From positions 122,816 through 186,815 of the forward strand of contig QWDQ01000054.1 in assembly GCA_003868215.1 (NCBI GenBank): 64,000 nucleotides of DNA. Reading direction: 5' to 3'. The position numbers were made by a program, and so were the translations under genes. The notes under the pieces were generated by a model. That model was given only the letters and a program-made list of their open reading frames with translations. It searched no databases and was not told the DNA's origin. Of the stretch, positions 10,763-23,307 are shown in pieces; the stretch's first letter is position 1, and every line of letters starts with the position of its first letter. Source of the stretch: Pseudophaeomoniella oleicola. Lineage: Eukaryota > Ascomycota > Eurotiomycetes > Phaeomoniellales > Phaeomoniellaceae.

Positions 10763-11809
10763 TTTATAAACAATATTTAGATAGAACTATTCTCTTATCC
10801 TTTCGATCCATGTATTCCATTGAGCGCCGCAGTACATCTTAATCATCCCTCTACCTTGCTTGCCAGTCTTCAACGTTCCATCTCTATCTAGATCCTATCA
10901 TCTACAAAAAACCAAATTAAATTCCCACGCCACAGTCTGTATACCTACCATGTAGGAACTTCCTTCCGTCGTGACAAGCATGAGCATGAGCGCCAACAAC
11001 AACGACGTTCCCCCTCCCTGACGCACGGATACGATACCGAGTGGGAGTCAGAGGTGGGTGGGTTTCGTGAATCTTTTCTTGCCTCAGATGAACAATGAAC
11101 ATCTGCAGGATCCAAGATGCATACACACACGCACAGGTAGTTAGGTAGCTAATAAGTAATTACCTATTATATATTATAGCCCTATCCGAAGGAGAAAACC
11201 TACCTAGGTAAAATTACCTCCCTCCTACATACATTCTTTCTCTGTCAACAATCACCATCACCAACAACACGTCATCGCCATGAACTCGAATTCAAAGTCC
11301 TTTTTGGATGGATGGATGGATGGATGGATGGGGAGCACTAGTACGAGCCGGGGCAAGGAGAAGATGATGGAAAGAAAGAAGGAATATATCAATAGTATTA
11401 TAATATATATCTCTTTAGGTATCTGGACCTAGGTAATTACCTCGTTCTGTTTGCTGTAATGAACAAGTCCACCACAACGAGTATATTTCAATTAACGGAT
11501 GAATGTGGGAGAGAAAGAACGGCAATATATATATATTCATAAGTGAAATGTTGGCTATCATAGAAGGAGACAAGACGGTAAGATTTAGGTAGGTAGCAAA
11601 GGAAGGGAGTTTGCAGACCGTCGGCTCAAAGCAAGTCCATAGGCCCCTCTGAAGTAGTGGGTGAGAATAAAAATGTCATGGATAACACAATATGAGTATA
11701 ATAGCCCATGGATGTCGATATATATTAAATCTAATCTAGAAGATCAGTTTGGCATGAATATCAAAATCCCGGAAATTGGACTCAATTCAATCAGACAACT
11801 CATTAATGG
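10763..11809. other. Intergenic, convergent 3' ends
   Basis: Region between the lysozyme-like gene and DBR1. It has many TACCTAGGTA and TAGGTAGGTA motifs, a GGAT microsatellite at 11305-11331 and AT-rich runs. No gene seen. Confidence 0.7.
11305..11331. repeat. (GGAT)n microsatellite
   Basis: Nearly seven perfect GGAT units in the gap between two convergent genes. Confidence 0.9.
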
Positions 11810-13307
11810 TCATCTCTCGAAAATGATATCACTACTATTCTCCTCCTCTAGTTCTCGTTCTTCTTCCATACTACCGGAGAACGGATTAGGAATCTGGAGC
11901 AAGGCGTAAAACTGTTCAGTCTGAGAATTCGGGTATTCGCGAGGCTGTTGATCCGGCATCACTTCTTCTTCGGCAGCAGCATCATAGCACGGAGCTTGGA
12001 TCTCGAAATTCTGGGGCACTTTGAGGAGTTTTTTAGCCGTGATATTGTCCGCAACCCACTTGATGTTTTGAGGGAGCTTGCGTTTACATGCGGTTTCGGA
12101 TTTGCGGCCCTGGATGATGATGTTGCTTCGTGGATGTTTGATTGTCAATGCGTCGGAGAAGGAACGGGTGATGGCGAGCCATTCCTCGTCATATTGTAAG
12201 GCGTATTTTCCTTTGGCCGTCTTTTGGAGGTAAGACTTTGATGCTGCGTCACTCCCGGTGCTGGAACAGAGGTCCATTTCCATCAATTCCAAGAATTCTC
12301 GGTGTGGGCCAATCTTGTCGAGGGCGACAAATCGTGTGATGTTGTTCTTGATTTCTGGAGGCGGAGTTGTCTGAATCGCTTTTGGAGACACGGCGCGAGT
12401 GATCCCGGGATCCTTGAGTTTCCCTTCAATCCCATCGCCATGATGATCTATGACCGCAGAGAACCTGGTGTGCATGTGGCCAGAAAACCAATACGTAGGG
12501 CGCAGGTGTTTCATCACCAGCTCAGCAGGAGCACTCCCCAGATTGTCTATCTTGGCACTCTCAAGGAAGTGCGGATTCGCAGCAAAGAGCGTCTTGTAAT
12601 CTCCAGACAATTCCACGCCACGAGGCCAGTCATGGCTGATGCCAATGTCAACCTGTGTGCGGATCTGTAGCAGTTTGCGGACGTCGTATTCACGGACATG
12701 GTAGATCGAACGAATATCATTCCTGTCATACGGAAGGCGTTCACGGTGAGGTTTGTGATAATCGGTATTTTTGAAGACGCCCGACAGACCTGCAATCCGG
12801 AAAGGTCCGTAGCGAACAACATTTGCGGTTCCCAAGTAGTAGATATTTGGAGCCAGCCAACCGCCGTGGTACAGCTCGAAGAAATAGTTGGAAGCTTCGT
12901 GATTGCCACCGATAACCAGTGTGAGAACGGGAGCCTGCTTTTCACCACTGTAGTACGCGTGGAAGTCGCCGAGCGTTCGATATTTTGGCGGTACAGACAT
13001 GCAGTTCAGATCGAGCTTGTTGCGGACAGCCTGGCCGATGTAAGATGGAGTAGAGTAAGTGGCTTTCGAGATTAAAGGTTTACCTGAAAGTCGCCACAGA
13101 TAATAAGGAAGTCGATGTCAGCCAAGCTCCATCCTTTGGTCTCACATTCCTTCGCAAGAGAACTGTAGATATCGTCCAATGAACCGTGGCCCTTCTCAAC
13201 AGTCAGTAGATGAGCAGGGGCATACAATGGTTTCTAAGATAACTCACACAGCCTTCCACCGCGATCTTTATCTTCGGAATGCCGCTGGTCTCAACAGCGG
13301 CGGACAT
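11810..13307 (-). CDS. DBR1: RNA lariat debranching enzyme
   Basis: Hydrolyses the 2'-5' branch of excised intron lariats in the nucleus. Three exons (13248-13307, 13084-13191, 11810-13030) encode 462 residues. Introns of 56 nt (GTGAGT...GAGAAG) and 53 nt (GTAAAC...GGCCAG) restore one frame. Metallophosphoesterase motifs are in order: IAVEGCGHGSLDDIY at the N-terminus, DFLIICGDFQ, GGNHEASNYFFELYHGGW, IGISHDWPRG and FSGHMHTRF, followed by the DBR1-specific C-terminal region (FVALDKIGPHREFLELMEM). The tail is acidic (MEEERELEEENSSD). The start is chosen because exon 1 joins the VEGC/GHG motif across the intron. It is divergent from the F-box gene, with about 560 nt between. Identification is firm. 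Confidence 0.96.
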
Positions 13308-13868
13308 GGTCAGAGATCTTGCTCGGTATCCGCCGGTTTTAATATTGAAGAGGAGAACAAAAAGGATAGATATCCCAGATCATTTTTGAAAATAATATTA
13401 AAACACGACAGGTCGATATATTATACTCCGCTGTCAATGCTCTGAGTCACATGGGATCACTTCTAGACACTCAGACAAATACTGAGTCATATACTGTCAG
13501 CAATTGATGCCGCTGAAAACTGTCAGGAAACCGTTCCAGCGAAAGTCTTTCGATTGGTCAAGCAAGTATACTCGAATCTGGATAGTCTAGAGAAGAGAAC
13601 ATTAGGAGGTAGAGATAGAGATATGTAAAAGCAGACGTTCTAAGATTGTAGAGCTTAACCTGCTTCATCATGTGAAGAGGTAGCTTAGAGTGGCATAGTC
13701 ATACCTCAGATCTGCTGACTCAGAGGGCAGGTTAAAGCAGCCACTGATGTTGATATAGTGTAGCTTAGTTGCATCTTTATTGTCACTTCACCGTACCAAG
13801 TATTCTCAAAACTCTGCCGTTTACTTCATTTAGAATCCTTTAGGGCTAAAATGTATCTTTGAGATAAC
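13308..13868. other. Divergent promoter, DBR1 / F-box gene
   Basis: AT-rich interval with several TAGCTTAG and GAGTCATA-like direct repeats between two outward genes. No gene seen. It must hold both promoters. Confidence 0.6.
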
Positions 13869-15249
13869 ATGATGTCAGCTAACAAAGAGCAGGAGGGGAT
13901 ATTTTCCTTCCTGCCGACAGAAGTTCTTTTTCAGATCTTGTCAGAAAGCATTCTGGAAGCCGCTGACCTCTACCATCTGAGTCTTATGAATAAGCGGCTC
14001 ATGCAAGTGGTCCAGCCAATACTCTACAGCAGTATCGTACTTCTTTCCGATCAGCCTATGGCAGTGGAACACCTTTTCCGGAGTCTCGCTGGGAACGTCA
14101 ACCTGCGACCACTTCTTCATCATCTTAAACTCATATCCGCTCCTGGTGGCGAATGGGTTTCCTCCCCTCACAGGATCAACCTAGCTTTCAAGCGACTCCT
14201 TAGATTACAGCTACCTGCCCTAAATTCGTTGGCTTTAGACACGGCCAAAATCGATATAAACATCTATGACATCAATCCAACGCTACCTGTGCGGTATATC
14301 CGTATGAATCATGCATCGGCCAAGCAGGCTGTTACACTCATGTTGTTACCTCATATTGAGAAGATACATATTGCAAGTATTCATGGAACCGACGAGTTGT
14401 TTCATTCGCGTGACGACCATCCCATCTCTCCTTCTGTTCTGCAAAGAGGATCGAAATTCTCTACGGCAAGGAATATCCGGATTGACAAAGGATTTGAGCC
14501 ACATACTTATCTATCTTCATTCATTGATTGGCCTCGACAGCTTCAATCCCTCCATGTTTCAATTGGTATCGCTAATGGTCTGTCTCCAGCATCCGTTGAT
14601 CGTCATCTAGTGCCAGTCAGAGACACCTTGACCGATCTTTCAGTGGTAGCTTACACAGATAACGCTACACTTGATGATGGTACCTTCATGTACTTCGAAG
14701 ACTTCAAGTGTCTGATTCACTTGAAGACGACGTCAAGTCTTCTATTTGGGAACACTGAGATTTTCATCACCACCGAACGTGCTGGTGTCTCTCAACGTCT
14801 TCCGGTGACTCTGGAGACCTTAATGGTAGCCTCCTCTCCCACGCCGTGTTCTTGACTATACGTATATACTGATAGTGCAACAGGTGATCTTTGATAATCA
14901 TACCACAGCGATCATTACGGGAAGGGAAGATGCCTATACCGAAATGGAGACTCCGGCGGATTACCTCTGGATCATAGAGCTTACGAATCTCCCCAGACTC
15001 AAATCTCTCCATTTAGTGGAGGATCTAGTAACCACCGATGATAGTCCCAATTTCAAGCACTTCCAGTGGGAACCTCACTCTACCATCCTGGACGTGTTTG
15101 CCAGCCACGCCATAGATTTTGAAGCTTTACTCAGATCATATAAGCAACACGACATAGACACAAGTCAAAGGAGGGCTAGAATCATGGCTCAACGACAGGC
15201 TCGTGCAGCATCAAGGGCGACGAGGATACCGATAGACGTTCCAATATAG
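13869..15249 (+). CDS. F-box-like protein
   Basis: Two exons (13869-14825, 14884-15249) give 440 residues. The 58-nt intron begins GTAGCC, has a TACTGAT-like branch site and ends CAACAG, keeping frame between ETLM and VIFDNH. The N-terminus (FSFLPTEVLFQILSE, ADLYHLSLMNKRLMQVVQPILYSSIVL) matches an F-box, the part that binds Skp1 in SCF ubiquitin ligases. The rest is leucine-patterned, as in fungal F-box/LRR-like proteins, with no canonical repeat. The C-terminus is Arg/Ala-rich. The target is unknown. Two in-frame ATGs start the gene (13869, 13872), and the first is used here. Confidence 0.8.
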
Positions 15250-16247
15250 CGTTGAGACTCGTTGGATCTTATAGCTGTGGATATCTCGCTGATGACGCAG
15301 CGATCTCATTTGCTTTGTCTATGATCATCTACAGCCTACAGGGAATGGTTTCCGAGAAAGTTTCATCCGAATAACAGCTTGTTATGAGCCCGCTCCGCGA
15401 GGTGTCGTATTCAGGTGAGTTTTTGAACGTGGAACAGCGTAATCCACATTCTTCTCCCGACCCGATTTGGCATCCCCTAATCCACGAAGCGATCGGGGAA
15501 TCACATCGTCCGTCACATACCTTGGTCTTTCCATCCACCCACGCAAGATGGTAAGGGAAAAAGAGATGGTAAGGTGCAATGAATGAGAGTGATTCCTAAG
15601 AGACGGTCACTGCTACAATCGTTTCGCGGTTTCACCACACTTGCGGAAGCTAGCATTGGCGGATAGAATGAAGGGTCACTCGAGGAATGCTTAGGATGTG
15701 ATATTTATTTGCTTTAGAACGAGTCCACCATATCAGAATTTATATTCCAATGTTAATATTCTGGTCGTATTAGATTTTTAATAGGAACATGTCTGTATAT
15801 ATTGACCTGCGTTATCAATAATCCGTCTAGTTGCCAGTATCTAGTTATACCCACGCGTAATTCGTGTTATAAAGCCACGCACTTGGTTTGGTTTTCACAT
15901 GTAAGTCAGATGCCAGTTGCGCTACCAGGTGGATCGATCTTATCGCTGGATAACATAATCGATATCACCAGAATCAGTGAACAGAAGAGAAGTCCAGCTT
16001 TCTTCCCAAATTCCGCTCGTTGAGAGTCTCAAATCAAGCCCAGTCATTAATAAAACCGATCTTCATTGATTGGCCAGACAGATGTTCTCCGCAGAGAAGG
16101 CTGACATGGGGTTCTGCCCGACCAACCGGGCGCGTAGGCCATCAAAGGGTATTCCCCGGCTGCGCCATCAGGAGTGCAAATTGCAACCGTTGACTTGATG
16201 CCTATCATCCAGCAATATCTCTCCTACCGGTCAGCTTTCAGAACGAT
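15250..16247. other. Intergenic, no gene recognised
   Basis: About 1 kb between two same-strand genes: 3' flank of the F-box gene and promoter of the NACHT-ankyrin gene. Short open frames have no recognisable content. Confidence 0.65.
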
Positions 16248-19200
16248 ATGTTACGGTTAGTTAAGCTCAAAGAAAGACTGTCACAGAGCCGTAAGGGACG
16301 TCCTAGCAAAGGACAGGAAGAAGGCAGCAATGTTCCAGCCTCGTCTGCATCTACGACCACAGACCCAACCTGCGCCTCTACCCTGATCACGCCAGCTGGG
16401 CCCATCAACCACTCGCGCACCTCGATCATAACACTATCCAATCCTCCACAGTCGACGAGCCCTTTCCTCTCATCGTCGTCCTCCAGATTAGCTTCTACCC
16501 AGCCTGCTGCTTCTGGCGCATCTCCGACGAATCAGGCTGCGGATAGCTGGACCAGAGCCTACGAGATATTTCGGGAGCACGATCCCGAGCTGATGGAGGA
16601 CTATAAGGAACATCTGCTTGGCGATACTGTACCTAGCGCAGACTTCCCAAGTCAGCAGTCTGTCGAAACCGTCTTGAAGAAATTCTTAGAAGAGCGAGAG
16701 AAGGCACAATGGAATATTAGGATCACAAGCCATGGCGTCAATGTACGCACACAGGTCGACAGATTGGTAAAGTTTTTCCAATGGTCCGACCAGTTTGTCA
16801 AGGATGCAGTGAGCACCCAACCATATGCGGCGCTGGCGTGGTCTGCAGCTTCATTGCTTCTCCCGGTGAGTAATAATCGACCATCCCAGCTGCTGAGCTC
16901 CTACTAATGCTGACAGCTCCTGGCAAGCAGCACCATCCAAAATGAGTCAATGCTGACGGGTCTGAACTCGATTGGTGAGCTCCAGATCTACTGGAAAGCC
17001 TGCGAGGAAACGTACTTCCAACCTGAACACCGACAACAATACGAACGCCTCGTTGAACCCTTGGCAAAACTATACTCGCGTATCCTCGAATACCAAGCCC
17101 TCATGATTCACCACCTCTCCAAGCCACAACGGTCGCGTGCATGGCGAAATCTCGTCAACTCCGACACTTGGGATAGCAAGTGGCAAGAGATTGACATATT
17201 GGACAAACAATGTAGGGAGCTCATCGACCCTCTTCTCCGTGGGGAGATTCGACAGAGTGGGAATGTTCTGCTGCGGGAGATGCAGATGTCAAGTAAAATC
17301 CAAGCAGATATGTTGCAGACCTTGAAGGAGGATAAGCAAGATGAAAAGGAAGCACGGCTGCTTCAAGACTTGGCAACCGCGGCAGGAGATTATAAGAGAT
17401 CCAAGGACCTTAACCCAGGTAGGGTCCACGGCACCTGCGAGTGGTTTCTGACCGACGAGCGATTCTGCAAGTGGCGCGACAGCGAGTCACCAAGCCTGCT
17501 CTGGGTCTCAGCAGGCCCTGGGCGTGGCAAGTCGGTATTGTCAAAGTCTCTGTTTGACGAGGAACTGTTGATCGAAACCGTTACGACACTTACCACCACG
17601 GCTGCTGCCAAGAGACAGACAACTGTTTGTTACTTCTTTTTCAAGGATGGGGGCGAGGGCCACATGGATGGCGCCCAGGCGTTATGTGCGGTGCTGCACC
17701 AACTCTTCACTTACCCCCCTACCTCTAAACTGATCCAGCATTCGTTAAAGAGCTACAGAGATCATGGTACGACTCTCTTTAGGAAGTTCTCCGAGCTATG
17801 GCACATTCTGTTGGAGTGCGCCAAGTCTTCAGACGCCGGGGAAATCGTTTGCATCGTCGATGCGCTGGACGAATGCAAGGAGGATGCCAGGCAGGAACTC
17901 ATTCGTACACTAAAAGAATTCTATTCTCGGAGCGAGCAATTACTGGCCCCTTCTTCGAAGCTTAAATTCATCGTTACCAGTCGTCCGTATCCAGACCTAG
18001 AAACATCCTTCGAAAGGTTCCCGGCAAGTGCGGCATATTTGCATTTCGACGGTGACGATAAATCGGAGTATATCCGCCGAGAGATTAATTTCGTCATCGA
18101 CGCGAGGGTGCCGGACATCACAGCTGGTTTCTCAGCTGACGATCAACAACAGATCTCTGAACACTTGAAAAGCATGGAGCACCGCACATACCTTTGGCTA
18201 CATCTGACGTTCGATATCATTGAGAAGAGCCCAACTGAATACGGAAGGCGGCCTGATATTGTCAAGTTATTATCTGACGTGCCACCCGACGTCTCCGTTG
18301 CATACACAAAAATATTGAGCAGAAGTACAAATCGGTCTCGGACAGAGATTCTTCTACAAATCATGCTCGCTACCGCACAGCCCCTTACTCTTGACGAAGC
18401 GAACGTCGCGTTAGCATTGGCAATCCATCAAGGAGGCCTGAAATCCCACAAGGAGGTCGAGTCAGCAATGTGGCCAAAGAGTAAATTTCCGAGCATCGTC
18501 ACGAATCTCTGCGGCCTCTTTGTGAGCGTCTACAACTCAAAGCTGTCGTTTATCCACCAGACAGCGCGAGAATTCCTTACGCGTTCTCCACCAAACGGGG
18601 ACTGGGAAGGTCGCTTCAATATGCCACGCTCGCACAGTACGATCTTGGGATCGTGTGTTCAGTACTTGCTCCTGCCCGACATCGACTGCCGATCGGAAGA
18701 CGATCCCGCTGAAGATAGACGATATCCATATCGCGCCTACGCCGCTGCGTACTGGCCCTTGCACTTCATCTCGCAGGAAGCTACCGATGCTTCTCCGTAC
18801 CGTAGTGATGCTCGTGCGCTTTGCGATATGTCCAGACCTTGGGTATCCAGTCACCTTCGACAGAGACACATCTTTTTGATTGGCTGGACAGATCTCGTCT
18901 TAGCAAGCTACCTTGGTCTCAACGAGGTCGTTGATGATATGTTGCTAACAGAGAACGCTGATGTCAATCTGCGAGGTGGTGACTACGGCACAGCGTTAGT
19001 AGCAGCATCAAGAGCAAGCTACCCGGGGATCGGCTACCGGAAGATCGCGGGACACCGGTATACAGCCATTGTTAAGTCATTACTTGAAACGGGTGCTGAT
19101 ATAGAAGCAAAAGATGAATATGGTTGGACGCCGTTATCAATCGCTGCTCAATGTGGACATAAGGTTATTGTCGAATTGTTGCTTGAAAAGGGTGCTGATA

Positions 19201-19610
19201 CAAAAGCAAAAGATGAGATTGGCTGGACGCCGTTGTTAATCGCTACTCAATGTGGACATGAGGTTATTGTCGAATTGTTGCTTGAAAAGGATGCTGATAT
19301 AGAAGTAAAAAATAGGAGTGGCTGGACGCCGTTATCATTAGCTGCTCACTATGGACGTGAGGCTATTGTTAAGTTATTACTTGAAAAGGGTGCTGATATA
19401 GAAGCAAAAGATGAGATTGATCAAACGCCGTTATTATTAGCTACTGAACGTGGACATGAGGTTATTATTAGGTTGTTGCTTGAAAAGGGTGCTGATATAG
19501 AAGCAAAAGATCAAATTGGCCGGACACCATTAATGCGGGCTCTTGAGAAGGGTCATGAGGCTATTGCCACGTTGTTGCTTGAAATGGGTGCCAAATTGGA
19601 AGCACAGTAG
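16248..19610 (+). CDS. NACHT-ankyrin NLR (NWD2-type N-terminus)
   Basis: Two exons (16248-16865, 16917-19610; 51-nt GTGAGT...TGACAG intron) give 1103 residues. Residues 1-95 are a Ser/Thr/Pro-rich leader. About 100-330 matches the fungal NACHT N-terminal (NWD2-like) domain, beginning SWTRAYEIFREHDPELM and including DAVSTQPYAALAWSAASLLLP, which spans the intron. NACHT: HGTCEWFL, P-loop SAGPGRGKSVLSKSL near 406, CYFFFK, Walker B CIVDALDEC near 517 and TSRPYPDLE. A winged-helix region with KLSFIHQTAREFL follows. From about 920 to the end there are five or more ankyrin repeats built from GADIEAKDEIGWTPL and GHEVIVELLLEK. The repeats recur every 99 nt and are more AT-rich than the rest. STAND proteins of this type act in non-self recognition. 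The ligand is unknown. Confidence 0.93.
19050..19605 (+). repeat. 99-nt ankyrin-coding tandem array
   Basis: The GATGA(A/G)(T/A)TTGG-TGGACGCCG block starts near 19113, 19212, 19311, 19410 and 19509, an exact 99-nt spacing that equals one 33-residue ankyrin unit. The nucleotide similarity between units, including third positions, indicates recent expansion or gene conversion. Confidence 0.9.
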
Positions 19611-22600
19611 GACAGCATCAAATAGGTACTCTCACAGGCGCAATCTCTCAGGAGGATACAACAATGATATAAACCAATCAAAGAAGTCCAGAACATTCTC
19701 CTCAATCCTAATCTAGCTACACAGCAGAAGTTCTTGAAGATTCGATATAAAGGAGACGGAAGAAAGGACCAGGGGTAGATATCAGAAAAGGATACAAAAG
19801 TGTGTTATTGGGAGAGAATCTCGAAGATATAGAAGAGAAGAGATCGGATGAAACTAAGGGGAGGAGGAGAAGGTGCGAAGAGACACAAAGTTCATGGATG
19901 CCAGGATAAGAGCACATAGATCTTGGAATGGAACTGAAAGAACAGCTAGATATGAAGGGGAGCAGATTTTCCAAAGCTCCAACCTATGTCACTAGAATGA
20001 GGCAAAAAGCTGCACCATTCATACCCCCCAGCAGCAGCGGCGGCGGACTGTCACCAACCATCACGCATAACGATATATTCGGATATCTCAGCATCCAGAG
20101 CCACAGATAGCTAGAGCTAGGTCTTCCGGAATAGATGACCAGAGAAGCGGGTGGGCAAAGAAACCGTAGACAGCTGGCTTGGCTCGAGAGCAAGATATTC
20201 TTTCAGACTCCTGTCTTCTTCTGACTGGGGTTCATTTCAAGACCGCCTCCCGCCTCCCTGGCCCCTTTTCAGGGTTCGCTTTCTCTAGGCGGGCTATCAG
20301 ACCTCAGGTATAGTGATACACACACTGACTTTGCTTGTTGTTGAAAAGAGTGATCACAGATCAAGAAGAATGAGCATCTTTAGTGTTCCCTCGGGTTTTT
20401 GGCGTATGTGGTTGCTGTAGCTGGTTGGTTCTTTCCTATGCCCTTCTTAATCATCCTCTCCGGATAGATCTGTTATATGCGGTGTACTTCCTATACAGCA
20501 CCACCGATATCTATCTAGGGGGTATACTTCGGCCTGTTTTACTTTGAGAGAGATGACCTACTCAACTCAATGCCAAGGACTGTATCAAACAGAGACTAAC
20601 TCCATGACTGACCGACCGGTCACCGACTGTTGGATGCAGTCCTTGGCATTTTACCCGCATCAAGTATATGTCTGAATCGAACCCCGACCATAATGAAGTA
20701 TGGATAACCGTTGGATGGAAGACTTGGCGTTTTATACTAATTGGGTAGGTATGTATCTCACTTGGTTCTGAATCCCATCCTCGACCTCTCATTCGTAGTC
20801 ATCTTTGATACTTCTTGATATATACTACGTGGGTATCATAGAAACGACTCTCGTTGCTGTGGAAATTGGAACAGTAACACATGTTCAGGGCTTGCCGGTC
20901 GACTGCTCAGTGTTAACAACCATCATCTGTCTGTTGGATGGGCACACCTCCGGCGAAGTTTTATCTAGATGTCCCACGGTTGTACGCACAAAGATTGACG
21001 GGTGGCACTACGATTTCCTCAACCACAATTCACTCAGCCGGACCAGCAGAGAGACTTGCACCTGCACATCAAACGCAATAATATCACTCTGCTACTCAGT
21101 GGAGCGAAGAGCAAACAGCATTTAGACTTTCGAAATGCAAGCTGCTTTGTTAACTCGGATTAGACAGGGACTGATATCGATGCAAAACGGTATGCTGAAA
21201 TGCGAGTATTGGAGTGGCCAAGCGCGCAGCACATCTCTATCTCCCTTGGGGCTGCCAGTGTTATTGCTATCATCGGCAATGATCTCCGTACGGTGGCTCT
21301 TTACACTAACAGTGGTGGCATTCATCTTCGATTGACAAACATTAGCCGATCCAGGCTCGATATGGTAGCAAACAAATCCATGACGCGAGATAAAGCATAT
21401 CCTCACAACCACCTGCATACTCACGTAGCATCTTATCGCAGTTGCTGACGTGGACTCCCTAAACCTACCCACTACGACGTTTAATATAACTGTTTCTGCC
21501 TGGAAAGAGTTGTGGTCAGTCAATGACTTCTCCCGGCACAAGTTTGACACAAACGTACATCAATCACGCATGCTGACCTTCTGCAGGTCGGTATCTGATG
21601 CAAACATCATTTAGCAATCATCTATCCTTTTGTTTCCGGTAAGAAAGATTCCGGTGACAGGTCATACACTCTCTACTCTTGATTAATATGTTATCACCTC
21701 ACTCACCCTTGCAATGTCTGAATCTCTTTTTATATTTCCTCTCCCACCAAGTTTCTTTGACTTCTTTCGCTTATCACCGTGCTTCCTATTTTTCTCAGAT
21801 ACCAATGTACTCTGTCTGCGTTCACCACCGATAATACATTCCTCGCCTGTTCCGACCTCTTCTTCCATCACAGTTATCAACGCTGCCCCTCTCAAAGCTA
21901 TAATCAAATCTGGAATCAGCATTGTTGCCCTACTGGAATCGAACTACGTCAAGGCAGAATGTCTTGGTTTACATATGCATTCCTTATCTTTGCTCACGGC
22001 CCACGGACTGTGAAAACCTATACAACTGGCGTTGACCTTGGACAGCCGCCGCACAGGTGATGACCAAGTATTGACATGTCTATGACATACCTAGTACCTG
22101 TCAGAGGTCTCTTGGGGCCCAGCCACCAGACAAGAACAAGCCTCAAGGCTTGACCACGACTACCCCCACTGACGACATCTCTGTTTACGACAGTGTACTG
22201 TCACAGCAACCCTTGCCCTGTAAGACGCCAGCAGTGAAGCAACTGTACACATCCGAAACAAAGATGGATCGCGAAAATCGAGGAACGCGACAAAGAGAAT
22301 CTCTAAGAATGATTGTTACTGGCCTGGCCGTCGCGGAAAAGGATCAAGGGGTATGATCTTTCTTTCATATCAAAACCCGAGACCGTCATGATCCAACTTC
22401 AACAAAGAGAACCCATTCACTAAGGACAAAGAACGATGAACTCTTAAGACAACACGAAACATGTCACGATCGCGTTTGCATGTCGCCGTCACTTTTAATC
22501 GCGATACCCATGAAATCAGAAGCAGGCTACCCAACATAGATTGTGAAAATTAATATATATATATATACCCTGCAGCACAGTCCTGGATATCTTGGAATAT

Positions 22601-22719
22601 TTCTTCTTACCATACAACACCAACAACGAAGAACCATCCCAACCGATCCATTTGTTCCTTGCTGCCTGCATTCCAAAGCGTCCCTTTCAGAATTGTCACG
22701 TTACAGAAACATTCATACA
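19611..22719. other. 3.1 kb intergenic region with degenerate repeats
   Basis: No intact gene. It contains the inverted B-box repeat cluster (20569-20790). Near 21130-21450 there is a plus-strand stretch that reads like protein between frame breaks (RVLEWPSAQHISISLGAAS, NDLRTVALYTNSGGIHLRL), a possible relic I cannot identify. About 22540-22719 forms the 5' flank of the next gene, with a (AT)n run at 22552-22567. Confidence 0.55.
20569..20790 (-). repeat. B-box-containing short repeat, cluster 1
   Basis: On the minus strand three copies of a unit with AA(A)ACGCCAAG or AATGCCAAGGACTG-ATCCAAC cores are seen. A GGTCGGGGTTCGATTC segment (minus-strand reading of 20674-20689) lies between two of them. 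The same unit occurs at 31273-31465 on the opposite strand. GGTTCGATTC matches the RNA polymerase III B-box consensus. It may be a tRNA-derived SINE relic or a MITE-like repeat. Confidence 0.7.
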
Positions 22720-23307
22720 ATGTTCACCTTCAGCAACCTAGCGAGAACGATCGTATCGTCTGAGAATTTGATTATTCTTTTTGTGTTGAACTATCTGATG
22801 TCTCTTGGCGCCTTTGTTAGGGACGACCCTATGGTCTCTGGGATGATTAAGGTGACTGCTGCGAAGATACTGGACACGATGTTTTTCCTTTTATGGTGGA
22901 TTGCATATCGAAGTAGCCAGGATATCCTACGCGTTATTCTCACCATGGTCCCTCCTGAATCCAGAGCCACTGGAGCATTGCAGTCCTCAATCACGCTCGT
23001 ACTCACTGGGGCAATCGTTTTCACGCTTTCGACAGACGTATCTTGGGGTCAGCTTCTGATGCAGTTTTGCATAATCATCATCGTCTCCATCTTCTTACTC
23101 CTGCTTTTCCTCCTCGTGATCAAACCTCTCGTCTCCTGCATCGGCCGATCCCTGGCTGCTTGTTGGAACTCTTTACGTCGAGCTCTCGGATTGTGTAGGC
23201 ATCCAGCGCAGTGTCGGTGCTTCGTTCAACGTGGCACCAATGGTGATGTGGGAGAGACGGTGACAAGAATCGTCATCACAAGGGCTCCGAGAGGAAGAAA
23301 CAACTGA
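22720..23307 (+). CDS. Orphan multi-pass membrane protein A
   Basis: Unrecognised single-exon gene of 195 residues. The start is placed at the ATG in CATACAATGTTCACC because the longer frame upstream (from 22543) begins inside an AT repeat and has no matching counterpart in the paralogue. Four hydrophobic segments are visible: ENLIILFVLNYLMSL, LDTMFFLLWWIAYRS, ITLVLTGAIVFTLS and FCIIIIVSIFLLLLFLLVI, then a Cys/Arg-rich basic tail (CRHPAQCRCF, ending RAPRGRNN). The N-terminus and about 90 nt of 5' flank resemble those of the gene at 27660-28415, so the two are probably paralogues. Function is unknown. The protein is probably small, membrane-bound and lineage-specific. Confidence 0.6.
   Translation: MFTFSNLARTIVSSENLIILFVLNYLMSLGAFVRDDPMVSGMIKVTAAKILDTMFFLLWWIAYRSSQDILRVILTMVPPESRATGALQSSITLVLTGAIVFTLSTDVSWGQLLMQFCIIIIVSIFLLLLFLLVIKPLVSCIGRSLAACWNSLRRALGLCRHPAQCRCFVQRGTNGDVGETVTRIVITRAPRGRNN

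Noticed and set aside
22543-22719. 59-residue N-terminal extension of membrane protein A
   Set aside because: It starts in an AT repeat and aligns as untranslated flank with the region before membrane gene B.
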